In this document: piece after piece, positions 18,125 through 29,283 of the stretch
How the letters are laid out: the number at the start of each line of letters is the position of its first letter
How positions within the stretch are numbered: the first letter of the stretch is position 1
Source of the DNA: Candidatus Jettenia sp.
Lineage (GTDB): Bacteria; Planctomycetota; Brocadiia; Brocadiales; Brocadiaceae
Length of the DNA: 64,000 nt
Direction of reading: 5' to 3'
Assembly (NCBI GenBank): GCA_021650895.1
Contig: CP091278.1
Span: 2,447,659 to 2,511,658, forward strand
Made by a program: the position numbers and the translations under genes
The notes under the pieces: generated by a model
What the model was told of the DNA's origin: nothing
Seen by the model: only the letters and a program-made list of their open reading frames with translations
Database searches by the model: none

Positions 18125-19405
18125 ATGCCTACCATGAAAAGACTAGTTGTAGTTTGCGTTTTCACTCTCATTTTCTCCTTTAAGACAACACACGTATTAG
18201 CACAGATAGCCTCTGGTTTACATAATCCTGTCTTTGGTGCTTTAGCGTTATCACAAGGAAATGCATTTGTGGCTCGTGCAGATGATGCGTCTGCAATTGA
18301 ATTTAACCCTGCCGGTCTCACACAACTTGAAAGACCGGAGGTGTCTCTGGGCTCTAGCTTTATCATTTCTTCGGCTGAATATGAGGGTAATGGAGTTAGT
18401 GAAGACATGGAGACAGGGCTAAATGCTATACCCTATTTTTATTTTGCTAGCCCGATCTTAAAGAATAAATTAGCTGCAGGCATAGGGGTAACGGTTCCCT
18501 ATGGATTGAACGGTGAATGGGACGATGAAGGTTTTTCCCGGTTTGTAATTACTGAATTTGATTTAAAAATAATTAATGTAAATCCAACTCTTACTTTTAA
18601 ACCATTCTCTTTCCTTTCACTAGGTGTGGGACTTGATTACTACTACGCTGAATCTAGCCAAAACAAGAGATTCGCACCCTTAGCCCCCGGCGCTCCTGAA
18701 GGATATGAGGATATTGATTTTCATGGTGATGCCTTTGGGTACAACGCTGGTATACTCTGTAATATTACTCCCCGCCATAGTATTGGTATTGCATTCCGGA
18801 GTAAGGCAGATTTCGATTTTGATGGCAATCTAAAACTTTCTCAGCTTGGGGTCGTACCCGATTTTGATGTAGATACCAAGACAACTGCAACTATACCAGA
18901 AATGCTCTCATTCGGCTATGCATATAGACATGGAAATCTTTGGAGTATAGAAGCTGATGTTCAGTGGACTAATTGGTCACGATTTGATGTTCTTAAATTT
19001 GATTTTGAACCAGCAAATACCTTCTTAGGGGCAAGCCATGAAGATGTCCGAAATTGGGACAATACCTTGGGTTTTGCCCTGGGTGGAGAATATTGTTTAA
19101 ATGATGCTACAAAAGTAAGAGGAGGTTACGCCTTTCACGAATCACCTGTTCCCAGTGAAACCTTTGAGCCTTCTGTTCCTCAAAGCAGCCGGCATGCCTT
19201 ATTTACGGGATTAGGATATGGCTGGGGAAGAAGTTTGAACAAATGGGTTAACTTCACTTATGGAATAGTATTTTATGAGGACAGAAAAATAGATAACTCA
19301 GTCGGAGAAGATGCCACTAAGCCACTTATGACAGGGCCACCCATAGATGGACGTTATGACTTACTTACCCATATAATTGCTATAGATTTTAGTTATAAAT
19401 TTTAA
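18125..19405 (+). CDS. FadL/TodX-type outer membrane transport protein
   Basis: 426 residues with a signal peptide (hydrophobic 8-22, cleavage probably after VLA before QIASG). The mature start follows the FadL family pattern: GALALSQGNAFVARADDASAIEFNPAGL, here given in parts as ALSQGNAF, DDASAIEFNPAGL. Many alternating beta strands end in an aromatic C-terminus (IAIDFSYKF), the usual sorting signal for outer membrane barrels. The likely role is passage of hydrophobic compounds such as fatty acids across an outer membrane. A second ATG three codons inside is possible; no strong ribosome site is visible for either. Confidence 0.9.
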   Translation: MPTMKRLVVVCVFTLIFSFKTTHVLAQIASGLHNPVFGALALSQGNAFVARADDASAIEFNPAGLTQLERPEVSLGSSFIISSAEYEGNGVSEDMETGLNAIPYFYFASPILKNKLAAGIGVTVPYGLNGEWDDEGFSRFVITEFDLKIINVNPTLTFKPFSFLSLGVGLDYYYAESSQNKRFAPLAPGAPEGYEDIDFHGDAFGYNAGILCNITPRHSIGIAFRSKADFDFDGNLKLSQLGVVPDFDVDTKTTATIPEMLSFGYAYRHGNLWSIEADVQWTNWSRFDVLKFDFEPANTFLGASHEDVRNWDNTLGFALGGEYCLNDATKVRGGYAFHESPVPSETFEPSVPQSSRHALFTGLGYGWGRSLNKWVNFTYGIVFYEDRKIDNSVGEDATKPLMTGPPIDGRYDLLTHIIAIDFSYKF

Positions 19406-19512
19406 GAGTCCAGGTTACATATATTCTCTTATAAATTTACTCTATGCAAATATACTAATTCTACACATGATACAATACCTGACCTGCAAATAGGGCAAAA
19501 GGAAACATTCCC

Positions 19513-20301
19513 ATGAAGCGTATTCACTTGTTTGAGCTAGAAGACCAATGGTGGTTTCCAACAACATTCCGCAACCCATTGACTGATGCTTTGCAATTCA
19601 GCATCACGGCATTCCAATTATATGAACCAATTGTTCCACATATCAAGAAAGTCATGCAACATATGAACTCAACGCAAATCATCGATTTATGTTCAGGAGC
19701 TTCTGGACCATGGATTCAGTTACAGGCTCAATTAGCACTTGAACAATACCCCATATCGGTCACACTCACTGATAAGTATCCAAACATTAGGGCATTTGAG
19801 AAAACTTCAAAACTGTCCAAAAATCATATACATTACATTGCAGAATCAATCGACGCAACTAATGTACCAGCTTATTTGAAAGGGGTAAGAACTATGTTTA
19901 CTGGTTTTCACCATTTTCAGCCTGACCTTGCAAAGGCAATATTGCAGAATGCAGTCGATCAACGAGTAGCAATTGGCATTTTTGAGTTCACAAAAAGGTG
20001 TTTACGAAATTTACTCCTAACGCCTATTATTACACCACTGACTGTTCTTTTAACAACACCACTGATAAGACCAATTTCTTTTACAAGATTCTTTTGGACC
20101 TACGGTATTCCCGTTGTCCCTTTAGCCATTTCGTGGGATAGTATTGTTTCTAACTTAAGAACATATTGTCCTTTAGAATTAGAAAAACTTGTTGGTTCTA
20201 TCAAAAACACTGATTATATATGGGAAATAGGATATGCCGTATCTCCCAAGACTAAAATGATCACAATTACCTATCTACTCGGATATCCTCAGTTTCCTTA
20301 A
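19513..20301 (+). CDS. SAM-dependent methyltransferase-like protein
   Basis: 262 residues. A glycine-rich motif I (IIDLCSGASGPW, ~56-67) and a following acidic strand end (VTLTDKYPN, ~82-90) match a class I methyltransferase SAM site, and GFHHFQPD at ~130 fits the region after motif II. The C-terminal half has a hydrophobic stretch (LLLTPIITPLTVLLTTPLI) that may sit on a membrane. Target unknown. AAAGGA lies 11 bases before the ATG. The gene is single and ends at a strong hairpin shared with the convergent ahbC. Confidence 0.65.
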   Translation: MKRIHLFELEDQWWFPTTFRNPLTDALQFSITAFQLYEPIVPHIKKVMQHMNSTQIIDLCSGASGPWIQLQAQLALEQYPISVTLTDKYPNIRAFEKTSKLSKNHIHYIAESIDATNVPAYLKGVRTMFTGFHHFQPDLAKAILQNAVDQRVAIGIFEFTKRCLRNLLLTPIITPLTVLLTTPLIRPISFTRFFWTYGIPVVPLAISWDSIVSNLRTYCPLELEKLVGSIKNTDYIWEIGYAVSPKTKMITITYLLGYPQFP

Positions 20302-20314
20302 TAATATTAATAAA

Positions 20315-20385
20315 AAAACCACAGAATGCACAGATGAACAATTTATATTCTTCCAACTGGTATTTTCTGTGCATTCTGTGGTTTT
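20315..20385. terminator. Bidirectional hairpin terminator
   Basis: A perfect 20-bp inverted repeat (20315-20334 and 20366-20385) with a 31-base loop. Its arms begin with A-runs and end in T-runs on either strand. It sits between the convergent methyltransferase-like gene and ahbC, so it can end both transcripts. Confidence 0.8.
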
Positions 20386-20423
20386 ATAGAGCTTTCAATA
20401 TTTTATGAAAAATACTAAGTTTC

Positions 20424-21647
20424 TTAAATAGCTACTTTTTGCCTTACCTTCTTCGGTAATTCAGCTTTAAGACCTATTTCTTCATCAGTGAGGTAGCAAG
20501 CAGGGTCTTGTTCCCATATATCGCCATAGTATGCCTCAGCTCTTGCTCTAAAATTCCCACTACAGATATTAAGCCATTTACACTTTGCACAACGTCCTTT
20601 GATATAAGGATTTTTGTTCTTTAGTTTAGCCATTAACTCATTGGAAGTATCCTCCCATATATCGCTAAACTTCCTTTTTCTGATATTTCCGAAAGAATAT
20701 TGTCTCCAGAACTGGTCAGCATATACCTCGCCATCCCAACTTATGCAGGCAAGCCCTTTACCAGAACTATTCCCCTCATTCCACTGGAGGAGCTCTAGCA
20801 CATCTTTTGCCCTATGAGAATTCTCTCTCAATAATCGTAGATATATATATGGGCCATCGGCATGATTATCTACAGTAAGCACTTCGATTTTTTTACCTTT
20901 ATCATGTGCTTCTTTGGTTTTGTTGATAATAAGATCAACAACATCTCGTGTCTCTTTATGAGAAAGGTCTTCCTCAATTAAATTAGACCCTCTGCCTGAA
21001 TAGACAAGGTGATAGAAACACACTCTCGGGATATTTTCTTCTTCAATAAGCTGAAAAATACCGGGGATATCATGAGCATTCCTTTTATTAATGGTAAAAC
21101 GCAAACCGACTTTAATGCCTACTGACATACAATTTCGAATACCCTCCAATGCGGCGTCAAATGCACCCGGAATACCACGAAAACGGTCATTGGTAACTTT
21201 AAGACCATCTAGACTAATTCCAACATAAGAGAGCCCAAATTTTTTTAATTCATTTGCCTTCTCTCTGGCAATTAATGTACCATTCGTACTAATAACCGCG
21301 CGCAAGCCTCTCCCTTTCGCATAACCGATTAATTCAAGAAGATCAGGTCTCATGAGAGGCTCTCCTCCGGAGAACAAAATTACGGGAGCTCCATAACTTG
21401 CGATATCATCCAGCATGGCCTTTGCCTCTTGTGTTGATAATTCATTAGGATATTCAATATCCTTTGATTGAGAATAGCAATGAATGCATTTCAGGTTACA
21501 ACGCTGCCCAACGTTCCATACCACAACGGGTTTTTTATCCTGAGAGAATTGTAATAAATGCGATGGTAGTTTCTTAGATTCTCTACCATATCGTAGCGCA
21601 TCGGAGGGCTCTACGGTACCGCAATACAACTTTGATATACCAATCAT
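20424..21647 (-). CDS. ahbC: Radical SAM 12,18-didecarboxysiroheme deacetylase AhbC
   Basis: 407 residues. The N-terminus MIGISKLYCGTVEPSDALRY and the cluster motif CNLKCIHC (Cys50, 54, 57) match AhbC of the siroheme-dependent haem pathway; NirJ of haem d1 synthesis and AhbD are close relatives. SGGEP follows at the SAM site. The C-terminal half has the cysteine-rich SPASM-like region (CISWDGEVYADQF, CAKCKWLNIC, DPACYL) for auxiliary Fe-S clusters. AGGAGATG lies upstream of ATG 21647, so an 18-codon upstream extension was dropped. The enzyme would remove acetate side chains of didecarboxysiroheme, feeding haem to the abundant c-type cytochromes. No other ahb gene is in the window. Confidence 0.82.
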   Translation of the reverse strand: MIGISKLYCGTVEPSDALRYGRESKKLPSHLLQFSQDKKPVVVWNVGQRCNLKCIHCYSQSKDIEYPNELSTQEAKAMLDDIASYGAPVILFSGGEPLMRPDLLELIGYAKGRGLRAVISTNGTLIAREKANELKKFGLSYVGISLDGLKVTNDRFRGIPGAFDAALEGIRNCMSVGIKVGLRFTINKRNAHDIPGIFQLIEEENIPRVCFYHLVYSGRGSNLIEEDLSHKETRDVVDLIINKTKEAHDKGKKIEVLTVDNHADGPYIYLRLLRENSHRAKDVLELLQWNEGNSSGKGLACISWDGEVYADQFWRQYSFGNIRKRKFSDIWEDTSNELMAKLKNKNPYIKGRCAKCKWLNICSGNFRARAEAYYGDIWEQDPACYLTDEEIGLKAELPKKVRQKVAI

Positions 21648-21807
21648 GTTACATCTCCTGCAAATGTATACGTATTGAAGAAACATATGGCCATAGACCA
21701 TATGTCATGTTAATAGTGAGTGTAAAGATAATAATGATTAATAAGCTTTACCTATTGAAAACAATTATACCCTAAAATAATTATTAAGTAAAAGATTTTA
21801 TTATTAA

Positions 21808-22953
21808 CTATTGGCCTAATGCATAGAATTTCCAATCTACACAACCAATGTATAAGGTATTTTTTGAGTCAATTGCAGGGGAAGAGAGTAATGGTTCTCC
21901 AATAGTCATGCTCCACTTGAGAGAGCCGTCGTTATTGATAGCATATACTTTGCCGTCCCATGAGCCTATATAAACAACACCGTTTGCATCGATACCAGGA
22001 GAGGCGGTAATCGAATTTTCCGCCTTGAATTTCCATTTCAGCGTACCATCTTTTTTTATTGCATATATATTACCATCCTGCGATCCTATATAAATTGTTT
22101 CATCTGTATCAATTACTGGAGAAGAATGTGTTCGGTTTCCCAGGTCGAAGCCCCATTTCAATGATCCATCCAAATTGATGGCATATAACTTTCCATTTAT
22201 ATCTGCGATATAAATAGTATCATTCCCAATGGCAGGTGTAGCATCTATCTTACCTTCTGTTTCCATCTTCCACTTCAAACTTCCATCTGGATTTAAAGCA
22301 TAAAGGTGTTTATCCCAGGAACCAACATAGATCGTATTTTCTTGTCCTACAGCAGGAGAAGAAGTCATTATCGGCGCTTCGGTCTTAAAACTCCATAAAA
22401 GCTTCCCATTGCTGGCAATAGCATAAAGCTTCCCGTCATAAGAACCGAAATACACCGTTCCCTTTTTATCAATAACAGGAGATGAATGAATAGCTCCTTT
22501 TGTCTGAAATTTCCATTTTAACTTTCCATCAGGATGAACCGCGCAAAATCTTCCATCGGCTGAACCAAAGTAAATAGTACCATCTGTACCAATTGCTGGG
22601 GTAACAAATATTTCGTCTGCGGCTTTGAAGGCCCACATAACCTTTCCTTTTGGAGTTATAGCTAGTAAGCTGCCATCGGTACTTCCTATATAGACAACTC
22701 CTTCTGTATTTACAACAGGAGATGACCAGATCTCCCCTGCAGTAGAAATACTCCATTTCAAGCTATTATCAGAGGGACCGGCAAAAGGCACCCGGCCTGT
22801 TCTTTGTAAATTGTATTTAAACATGGGGAAGTTATTCGGAATGTCTTGAGCATACAGAGAAGAGATTGGTGATATACTAGACACAATGAGTATAATTATG
22901 GCTAAATACAAACAGGGAGGTCTTGCACAAAAGAGAATATTTTTAGTTTTCAC
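21808..22953 (-). CDS. Exported PQQ/BamB-like eight-bladed beta-propeller
   Basis: 381 residues from a GTG start with AAGGAG seven bases upstream; an in-frame TTG six codons earlier overlaps that site. A hydrophobic signal segment (LAIIILIVSSISPISSLYA) precedes eight repeats of about 37 residues. Each contains a K/L-W-x-F strand, an SSPV or TPAI turn and a YIGS-x-D-G-x-LYAI end. This is the pattern of PQQ-like propellers that act as scaffolds, such as BamB, and no catalytic residues of quinoprotein dehydrogenases were seen. It starts 21 bases after the LysM gene's stop and is surely cotranscribed with it. Confidence 0.88.
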   Translation of the reverse strand: MKTKNILFCARPPCLYLAIIILIVSSISPISSLYAQDIPNNFPMFKYNLQRTGRVPFAGPSDNSLKWSISTAGEIWSSPVVNTEGVVYIGSTDGSLLAITPKGKVMWAFKAADEIFVTPAIGTDGTIYFGSADGRFCAVHPDGKLKWKFQTKGAIHSSPVIDKKGTVYFGSYDGKLYAIASNGKLLWSFKTEAPIMTSSPAVGQENTIYVGSWDKHLYALNPDGSLKWKMETEGKIDATPAIGNDTIYIADINGKLYAINLDGSLKWGFDLGNRTHSSPVIDTDETIYIGSQDGNIYAIKKDGTLKWKFKAENSITASPGIDANGVVYIGSWDGKVYAINNDGSLKWSMTIGEPLLSSPAIDSKNTLYIGCVDWKFYALGQ

Positions 22954-22974
22954 TATTGCACTCCTTATCAAACA

Positions 22975-23814
22975 TTAAAGTTCTGGTATAATCAGTTCTT
23001 GCCCAACCTTCAAAGATTTTTTATTTTTCAGAGTTTTCTTATTTGCATCTAATATTTTGTTCCATTTTGCACCATTATCATAATATTTTACGGCTAATTT
23101 ATATAACGAGTCTCCTTGCTGAACTCTATGTGTTTTCACCGCTGATTTTGCATCTTCTACTTCGATTACTTGGGAAAGCGATGGAGTGATTATTTCTCCT
23201 TTCGATTTTTGAGATACTATTTTCTCTTCAGGTATAATAAGTTCAGTACCAATCTTAAGGTTATTACGATCGTGAATTTTGCTTCTGTTTGCATCGAAAA
23301 TAATAATCCATTTAGAGGCATCCCCATAATATTTTTTTGCTATTTTAGAAAGATCGTCCTTTTGTTGAACCTTATATATCTGAGATTTTTTAGTAATTCT
23401 CTCTTTACCTTCTAAAGAAACATCCATCCAATCTTCTTTGGTTGCCGTTGTATGTGATGCCTGGTCATTCGTAGTTGTATTGTTATCTTCTTCCTTTGCC
23501 TTATTCCATTCACCTACAATTACATTGTCTTGATCTTTCGTTTGGTGCTCCTCCACTTTTACCGTATTCACGGTGGCAGGCTCTTTTTGTTCTGAATTCT
23601 GAACAGTAGTTACCTCATGAAAAGTTTCCTGAGATTCATCAAAGGAATCCTGTGGCAAGTCGTGTATATCAAGTATACCCACTTGGGTATCTTCTTCTAT
23701 TTCGGGGATAGGGATATTCGGTTCTTTAACCGTGGTTCTCGTGCTCAGGAACACACCAATAATTGCTAAAATAATTACCCCTAAAATTACACCGACTTGT
23801 ACATCTCTTTTCAT
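22975..23814 (-). CDS. Membrane-anchored protein with two LysM domains
   Basis: 279 residues. An N-terminal membrane anchor (VGVILGVIILAIIGVFLS) is followed by a long acidic, Thr/Gln-rich linker and two LysM domains (~140-195 and ~228-279), each with VQQ-x-D-x-L-x-K-x-A-x-K-YY and an LIIPE end. LysM binds peptidoglycan or related glycans, so the protein probably tethers to cell wall from the inner membrane. ATG 23814 is preferred to an upstream TTG because AAGGA lies nine bases ahead. It is the first gene of a pair with the beta-propeller. Confidence 0.87.
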   Translation of the reverse strand: MKRDVQVGVILGVIILAIIGVFLSTRTTVKEPNIPIPEIEEDTQVGILDIHDLPQDSFDESQETFHEVTTVQNSEQKEPATVNTVKVEEHQTKDQDNVIVGEWNKAKEEDNNTTTNDQASHTTATKEDWMDVSLEGKERITKKSQIYKVQQKDDLSKIAKKYYGDASKWIIIFDANRSKIHDRNNLKIGTELIIPEEKIVSQKSKGEIITPSLSQVIEVEDAKSAVKTHRVQQGDSLYKLAVKYYDNGAKWNKILDANKKTLKNKKSLKVGQELIIPEL

Positions 23815-23977
23815 TGTCTTAATTCCTTTCAAAGGTTATAGGAATGACAAAACAAATTAACGCGTCTTTTTATCAATTACACAAGACCAAAGAAACTTAG
23901 AACGCTTCTAAAGTATTATAGATGCATGTTATATCTTCCCTGCTCTTGTTCTTCGTCAGATGGAAAAATGAAGAATC

Positions 23978-24016
23978 GTGAGATCATATGATAATTTTAA
24001 TTCAATATGATCTCAC
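23978..24016 (-). terminator. Hairpin downstream of secDF
   Basis: A 12-bp perfect inverted repeat (23978-23989 and 24005-24016) with a 15-base AT loop. Read on the minus strand it follows the secDF stop by about 70 bases and precedes a T-rich stretch, as expected for the operon's end. Confidence 0.5.
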
Positions 24017-24084
24017 ATTGGCTTACTACTTTCTGTTAAACATCCAAATTGTATCTGGTAATGATTATAGTATTATTTAGTCCT

Positions 24085-27000
24085 TCATCGCCTTAAAGCG
24101 GCTTCCTTTCCTTTCGTTGGGTAATTTTGCTTTGGTAACATCGGGCTTTCCAGAGAGAGACCCTTCCATCTGAGCAACATGGGACATGCAATAAAAATGG
24201 TAGAATAGGTACCTACTATAATTCCGACCAGCATGACAAATGCGAATCCATGAATCTCTGGTCCACCCAGGAAGAACAGGGCAAGCAATACGCCAATAGT
24301 GGTAATACCTGTTAAAAGAGTTCGGCTTAAAGTTTGATTAATACTATCATTAACCAGTTGAGGTGTGAGTATTTTACCCCGTCCGCCCATATTTTCCCTA
24401 ATTCTATCAAATATAACAATCGTATCATTCAGAGAATAGCCGATTACCGTAAGAAATGCCGCTACTATGGCTCCGTCGATCTTCATATTTCCAAATAAAT
24501 AATCAGCTATAGCCACAGCGCCAAGGGTAATCAAAATATCGTGGATAACAGCAACAATTGCGGATGAGCCAAATCGAAAATCTCCAAACCGGAACCACAC
24601 ATAAAATATCGTTGCAATACAAGAGAATATCACAGCCAGAATAGCCCGGCCCTTCATTTCGCCAGCAACAGTGGAACCGATACTAACAATTCTCTTCAGT
24701 GGTTGGGGTATTTCGAATGCATTTATTAAGGTCTTTTTTATTGTTTCTGCATCTTGAGTATTGAAAACAACAGAAACAGCTTGATACTCTTGCCCTTCCT
24801 CCAAACCTTCACCGAGGATGTTGGGGTAGCCAGCCGAGGCTAGCGCCTCTTCAATAACTTCCTTTTTTAAAGGTTTTGACAAAGTCATACGGGCTCGTAC
24901 TTGATTTGACTCGTTTTCTTGGATTGCTTCTGCAGATGAGACTGGTGGAACACTATCGTCAATCGATTGTGTATCACTAAGTTCTGTGCCTTGAGAAACG
25001 TTCCCGATAAATTCAAAAGAAACATGTATTTTTTCTTTATACAAATTATCTTGAAAGGTATTAATTATATCCTCTCGAATTTTCTCTTGCACCTTTGCGG
25101 CACTCAAGGGCTGTACATGAACAGTAAATAATTGTGAGGGAGCATCCAGTGCGTAAATACTTTTTACATCATTTTTTAGAGGTTTAATTCCTTCAATCGT
25201 AGCTACAAAATCTTTTTTCGTAATATCCTCTTTTAATTCCACCTGAATAGCATCATCTCTGATAGAAATGCTCGGTATAGAGATCTGCTCCTTCACTGTT
25301 TGCTTTACATCTTGCAAAATTGTTTTTGAACCTTCGATCATTAATTTATAAGAACGTATCTTTTCAGCATCTTGTAACTGTTTTTTTACGGTAACATCCT
25401 GAAATCCCATCCTGTTTAATTCAAAACTGAGAAGGGCTGGTTCTATTGCTTCACTAACTTCCACATTCAGAAAAGGCTTCGGTGATATTATATCTGTATC
25501 CTGAGTCGGTACCATTTCAGTGATTTCAGACAACGTTATATGAACATCATGAAAATGTAAGTTATTTTTTAATCCATCCACAACCGCATTAACAAGTTGT
25601 AAACGCTTTTTGGCATCTTCCATTCCTTTTACATTTATTGCATATTTTTTTGCAGGCTGATCAACAGGCATTAGCGATAGCAAATCTTCCTGGCCATACC
25701 CGACTGTTTTGAGAATATCCCGAATCGAATTCTCCTCTATCGGCTTTTGCAACTTAAGATTAAATACTGTTGGCTCAAGAAAATCAATTCCTGCAAATAA
25801 ACCTACTTTATCTAAAGCACCCTTTATATCTTCCGTTAATTTTTCTTTTATCTTTTCATCATTCAATTCTTTTATTCGGATTCCGAATTCATTGGATGAT
25901 GATACAAACTGTGTTAAATTCTCACCAGCCCAAATACTCTGGACCTCAGCCTCTTTATAACTTGTCTCGGCCAGCTCATTCCTTACAACTCCAGGTTGTA
26001 TTGGATTATTGAGATGCAAATGAACCAGGGTACCACCGGTAAAATCGATATCATATTTCTTGTTTCCACGAAGAATAAATATGGTCATCCCGCCAATAAG
26101 GCATATGCCGGAAATAATCGCCAAAGCATATCGGTAATTAACAAATTTAACGTGAGGAATGCCAATTAATTTGAACATGGAAAAATTCTTTATCCAGCCT
26201 AAATCCATGAAAAAATCATACATAACCCGTGTTACAAAAATAGCGGTAAACAAGTTGATAATCATTCCAAGGATTAATGTCCATGCAAAGCCTTTTACAG
26301 GGCCAGTACCGACTGCGGCGAGTATCACTCCTGTAATTAACGTAGTAACATTAGAGTCAAAAATAGCTGAAAACGCCTTCTCATATCCGGCCTTTACGGC
26401 TGCACGATTGGGCTTTCCTTTTGCTCTTTCCTCACGAATTCTCTCGAAAATAAGCACATTAGAATCAATTCCCATACCTAGCATGAGCACCAAACCTGCT
26501 ATACCAGGAAGTGTCATGGTAGCATTGAGTAACACCATCGTTGCAACTACCAAAAAGACATTCAAAACATTTGCAAAGTTAGCAACCCATCCGATTCCTA
26601 AATAATAAATTCCAATAAAGAGGAGGGCAAAGGCGCCGCCTACAGCACCGGCTAATAATCCTTTATTGATCGAATCCCTTCCCAGACTAGGTCCTACCAT
26701 GGTTTCCATCTCTAGCTCAAGATCTGCGGGAAGACTTCCCGCACGCATTACAGCAATAAGATCATTAACTTCATCTTGGGTGAAACTTCCCTCAATAATC
26801 CCTTGCCCCGGAATACGATCGCGTATCACTGGCGCTGAATAGAGAGTGCCATCCAGGATAATTGCTAAAGGCTTACCAATGTTACGCTCGGTAAGTTGGC
26901 CAAATTTAGATTTGCCAATCGCATCAAATTCAAAACCAACCACAGGCTCAATACCCTTACGATCAGCGTATATTCTGGATAGATGTTCTCCTGAAATTGC

Positions 27001-27672
27001 TATTTTATTCTGAACAAGAAACCACTTACCTGCCTCACCCTCTTCTCCCTTTTTCTTTCGCAACCAATGTTTATAATAACCGGGAACTTGCTTTCCTTCC
27101 ATTGCATCTTTATACTCAGGACTATCAGGACTAGCTCCTAACCTGAACTCAAGTTTCCCAAGGCGGGTAATTCGATTCTTTAAACCTTCGACCTCTGCCC
27201 TGGCTGCACCAGGAACCTGAATAAGTATGCGATGGCTTCCCTGCTCTTGAATTCTGTATTCTATGACTCCTTGCGGGTCAATCCTCTTTTTTAATACCTC
27301 AATAATTTCATTAGTAATCCCCGGACGATCTTCTTTCTCTTCCACCCTGACTTTATAAAGTAACTCGGAACCACCTTTGAGGTCTAACCCAAGCTTAACC
27401 TTACCCTTTGATACATACTCAACGGTCTTTGTGCTTACCTTTTTGCCATCTTTATTAACTTCTTCATGTACAATCGTCTCCCGGATAGTTGGGTTTGTTA
27501 CGAAAACGCGTGTCCATGATTTTTCTAAGATAGTGCGATCTACAACCTTACCATCAATCTCTTTGACTTGTTCCCTCTTTAATACCTTTTCCGATGGTGG
27601 ATACAAAATCATGGTACCGATAGCAATAACTATGATAATAAGAGGTATCCTCCACCTTAAATTTTTCGCCAT
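24085..27672 (-). CDS. secDF: Fused protein translocase SecDF with expanded periplasmic domain
   Basis: 1195 residues, against about 750 for ordinary fused SecDF. The SecD half (1-~500) has an N-terminal helix, LGLDLKGGSELLY, the P1 region and five clustered helices with GMGIDSNVLIFERIREE. The SecF half begins ~510 (FTGGTLVHLHL) and ends in five helices with VIGYSLNDTIVIFDRIREN. Between ~560 and ~985 are about 430 residues where SecF normally has ~100. They read as roughly five related beta-alpha units, each opening like KPIEENSIRDILKTVGY or KPLKKEVIEEALASAGY. The protein uses proton motive force to help SecYEG export. It follows yajC by 82 bases. Confidence 0.95.
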   Translation of the reverse strand: MAKNLRWRIPLIIIVIAIGTMILYPPSEKVLKREQVKEIDGKVVDRTILEKSWTRVFVTNPTIRETIVHEEVNKDGKKVSTKTVEYVSKGKVKLGLDLKGGSELLYKVRVEEKEDRPGITNEIIEVLKKRIDPQGVIEYRIQEQGSHRILIQVPGAARAEVEGLKNRITRLGKLEFRLGASPDSPEYKDAMEGKQVPGYYKHWLRKKKGEEGEAGKWFLVQNKIAISGEHLSRIYADRKGIEPVVGFEFDAIGKSKFGQLTERNIGKPLAIILDGTLYSAPVIRDRIPGQGIIEGSFTQDEVNDLIAVMRAGSLPADLELEMETMVGPSLGRDSINKGLLAGAVGGAFALLFIGIYYLGIGWVANFANVLNVFLVVATMVLLNATMTLPGIAGLVLMLGMGIDSNVLIFERIREERAKGKPNRAAVKAGYEKAFSAIFDSNVTTLITGVILAAVGTGPVKGFAWTLILGMIINLFTAIFVTRVMYDFFMDLGWIKNFSMFKLIGIPHVKFVNYRYALAIISGICLIGGMTIFILRGNKKYDIDFTGGTLVHLHLNNPIQPGVVRNELAETSYKEAEVQSIWAGENLTQFVSSSNEFGIRIKELNDEKIKEKLTEDIKGALDKVGLFAGIDFLEPTVFNLKLQKPIEENSIRDILKTVGYGQEDLLSLMPVDQPAKKYAINVKGMEDAKKRLQLVNAVVDGLKNNLHFHDVHITLSEITEMVPTQDTDIISPKPFLNVEVSEAIEPALLSFELNRMGFQDVTVKKQLQDAEKIRSYKLMIEGSKTILQDVKQTVKEQISIPSISIRDDAIQVELKEDITKKDFVATIEGIKPLKNDVKSIYALDAPSQLFTVHVQPLSAAKVQEKIREDIINTFQDNLYKEKIHVSFEFIGNVSQGTELSDTQSIDDSVPPVSSAEAIQENESNQVRARMTLSKPLKKEVIEEALASAGYPNILGEGLEEGQEYQAVSVVFNTQDAETIKKTLINAFEIPQPLKRIVSIGSTVAGEMKGRAILAVIFSCIATIFYVWFRFGDFRFGSSAIVAVIHDILITLGAVAIADYLFGNMKIDGAIVAAFLTVIGYSLNDTIVIFDRIRENMGGRGKILTPQLVNDSINQTLSRTLLTGITTIGVLLALFFLGGPEIHGFAFVMLVGIIVGTYSTIFIACPMLLRWKGLSLESPMLPKQNYPTKGKEAALRR

Positions 27673-27754
27673 TTGTTTCTCCTCAACAGGCTCCCTTTCC
27701 GTTGTTTATTGAAAATAAAAATTTGATTTATCATACATTACAGAATTACCTTGG

Positions 27755-28120
27755 CTATTTACTTTCTTTTGTGATTTCTTTAGGTTCTTCTACATCACCT
27801 ACATCATCATGAGAAATTTCCAATACGGTAGCGATGGAACCTCTATCAACCTTGATTTTTATATCTTTTGTATCATCTATACGGAGTATAACTTCGGTTT
27901 CTCTAACAGATGTAATGGTTCCATGAATTCCGCCAGCTGTTATCACCCGATCATTCTTCTTAATCCTTGATAATAACTCCTTGCGCTCTCTTTCCTTTTT
28001 TTTCTGCGGTCTTAAGATTAAGAAATACATTACAACAAACATCAGTATAAAGGGAAGCAACATAGATAACATGCCACCTGGTGATGATTGCTTTCCGGCC
28101 GCCTGTAACAAAAAAAACAT
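27755..28120 (-). CDS. yajC: Sec translocase accessory subunit YajC
   Basis: 121 residues with one N-terminal transmembrane helix (LLPFILMFVVMYFLIL) followed directly by RPQKKKERERKELLSRIKK and the conserved small beta domain (DRVITAGGIHGTI). That is the classic YajC layout. The C-terminal tail is acidic. It sits between tgt and secDF, the same tgt-yajC-secDF order known from many bacteria, which supports the call. Confidence 0.95.
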   Translation of the reverse strand: MFFLLQAAGKQSSPGGMLSMLLPFILMFVVMYFLILRPQKKKERERKELLSRIKKNDRVITAGGIHGTITSVRETEVILRIDDTKDIKIKVDRGSIATVLEISHDDVGDVEEPKEITKESK

Positions 28121-28158
28121 AATATTCCTCCTAACTGTTAAAAATTTTCAACGAGAAA

Positions 28159-29283
<1,125 letters not shown>

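Noticed and set aside
26159-26605. 148-codon plus-strand ORF
   Set aside because: It is entirely antisense to conserved SecD transmembrane segments.
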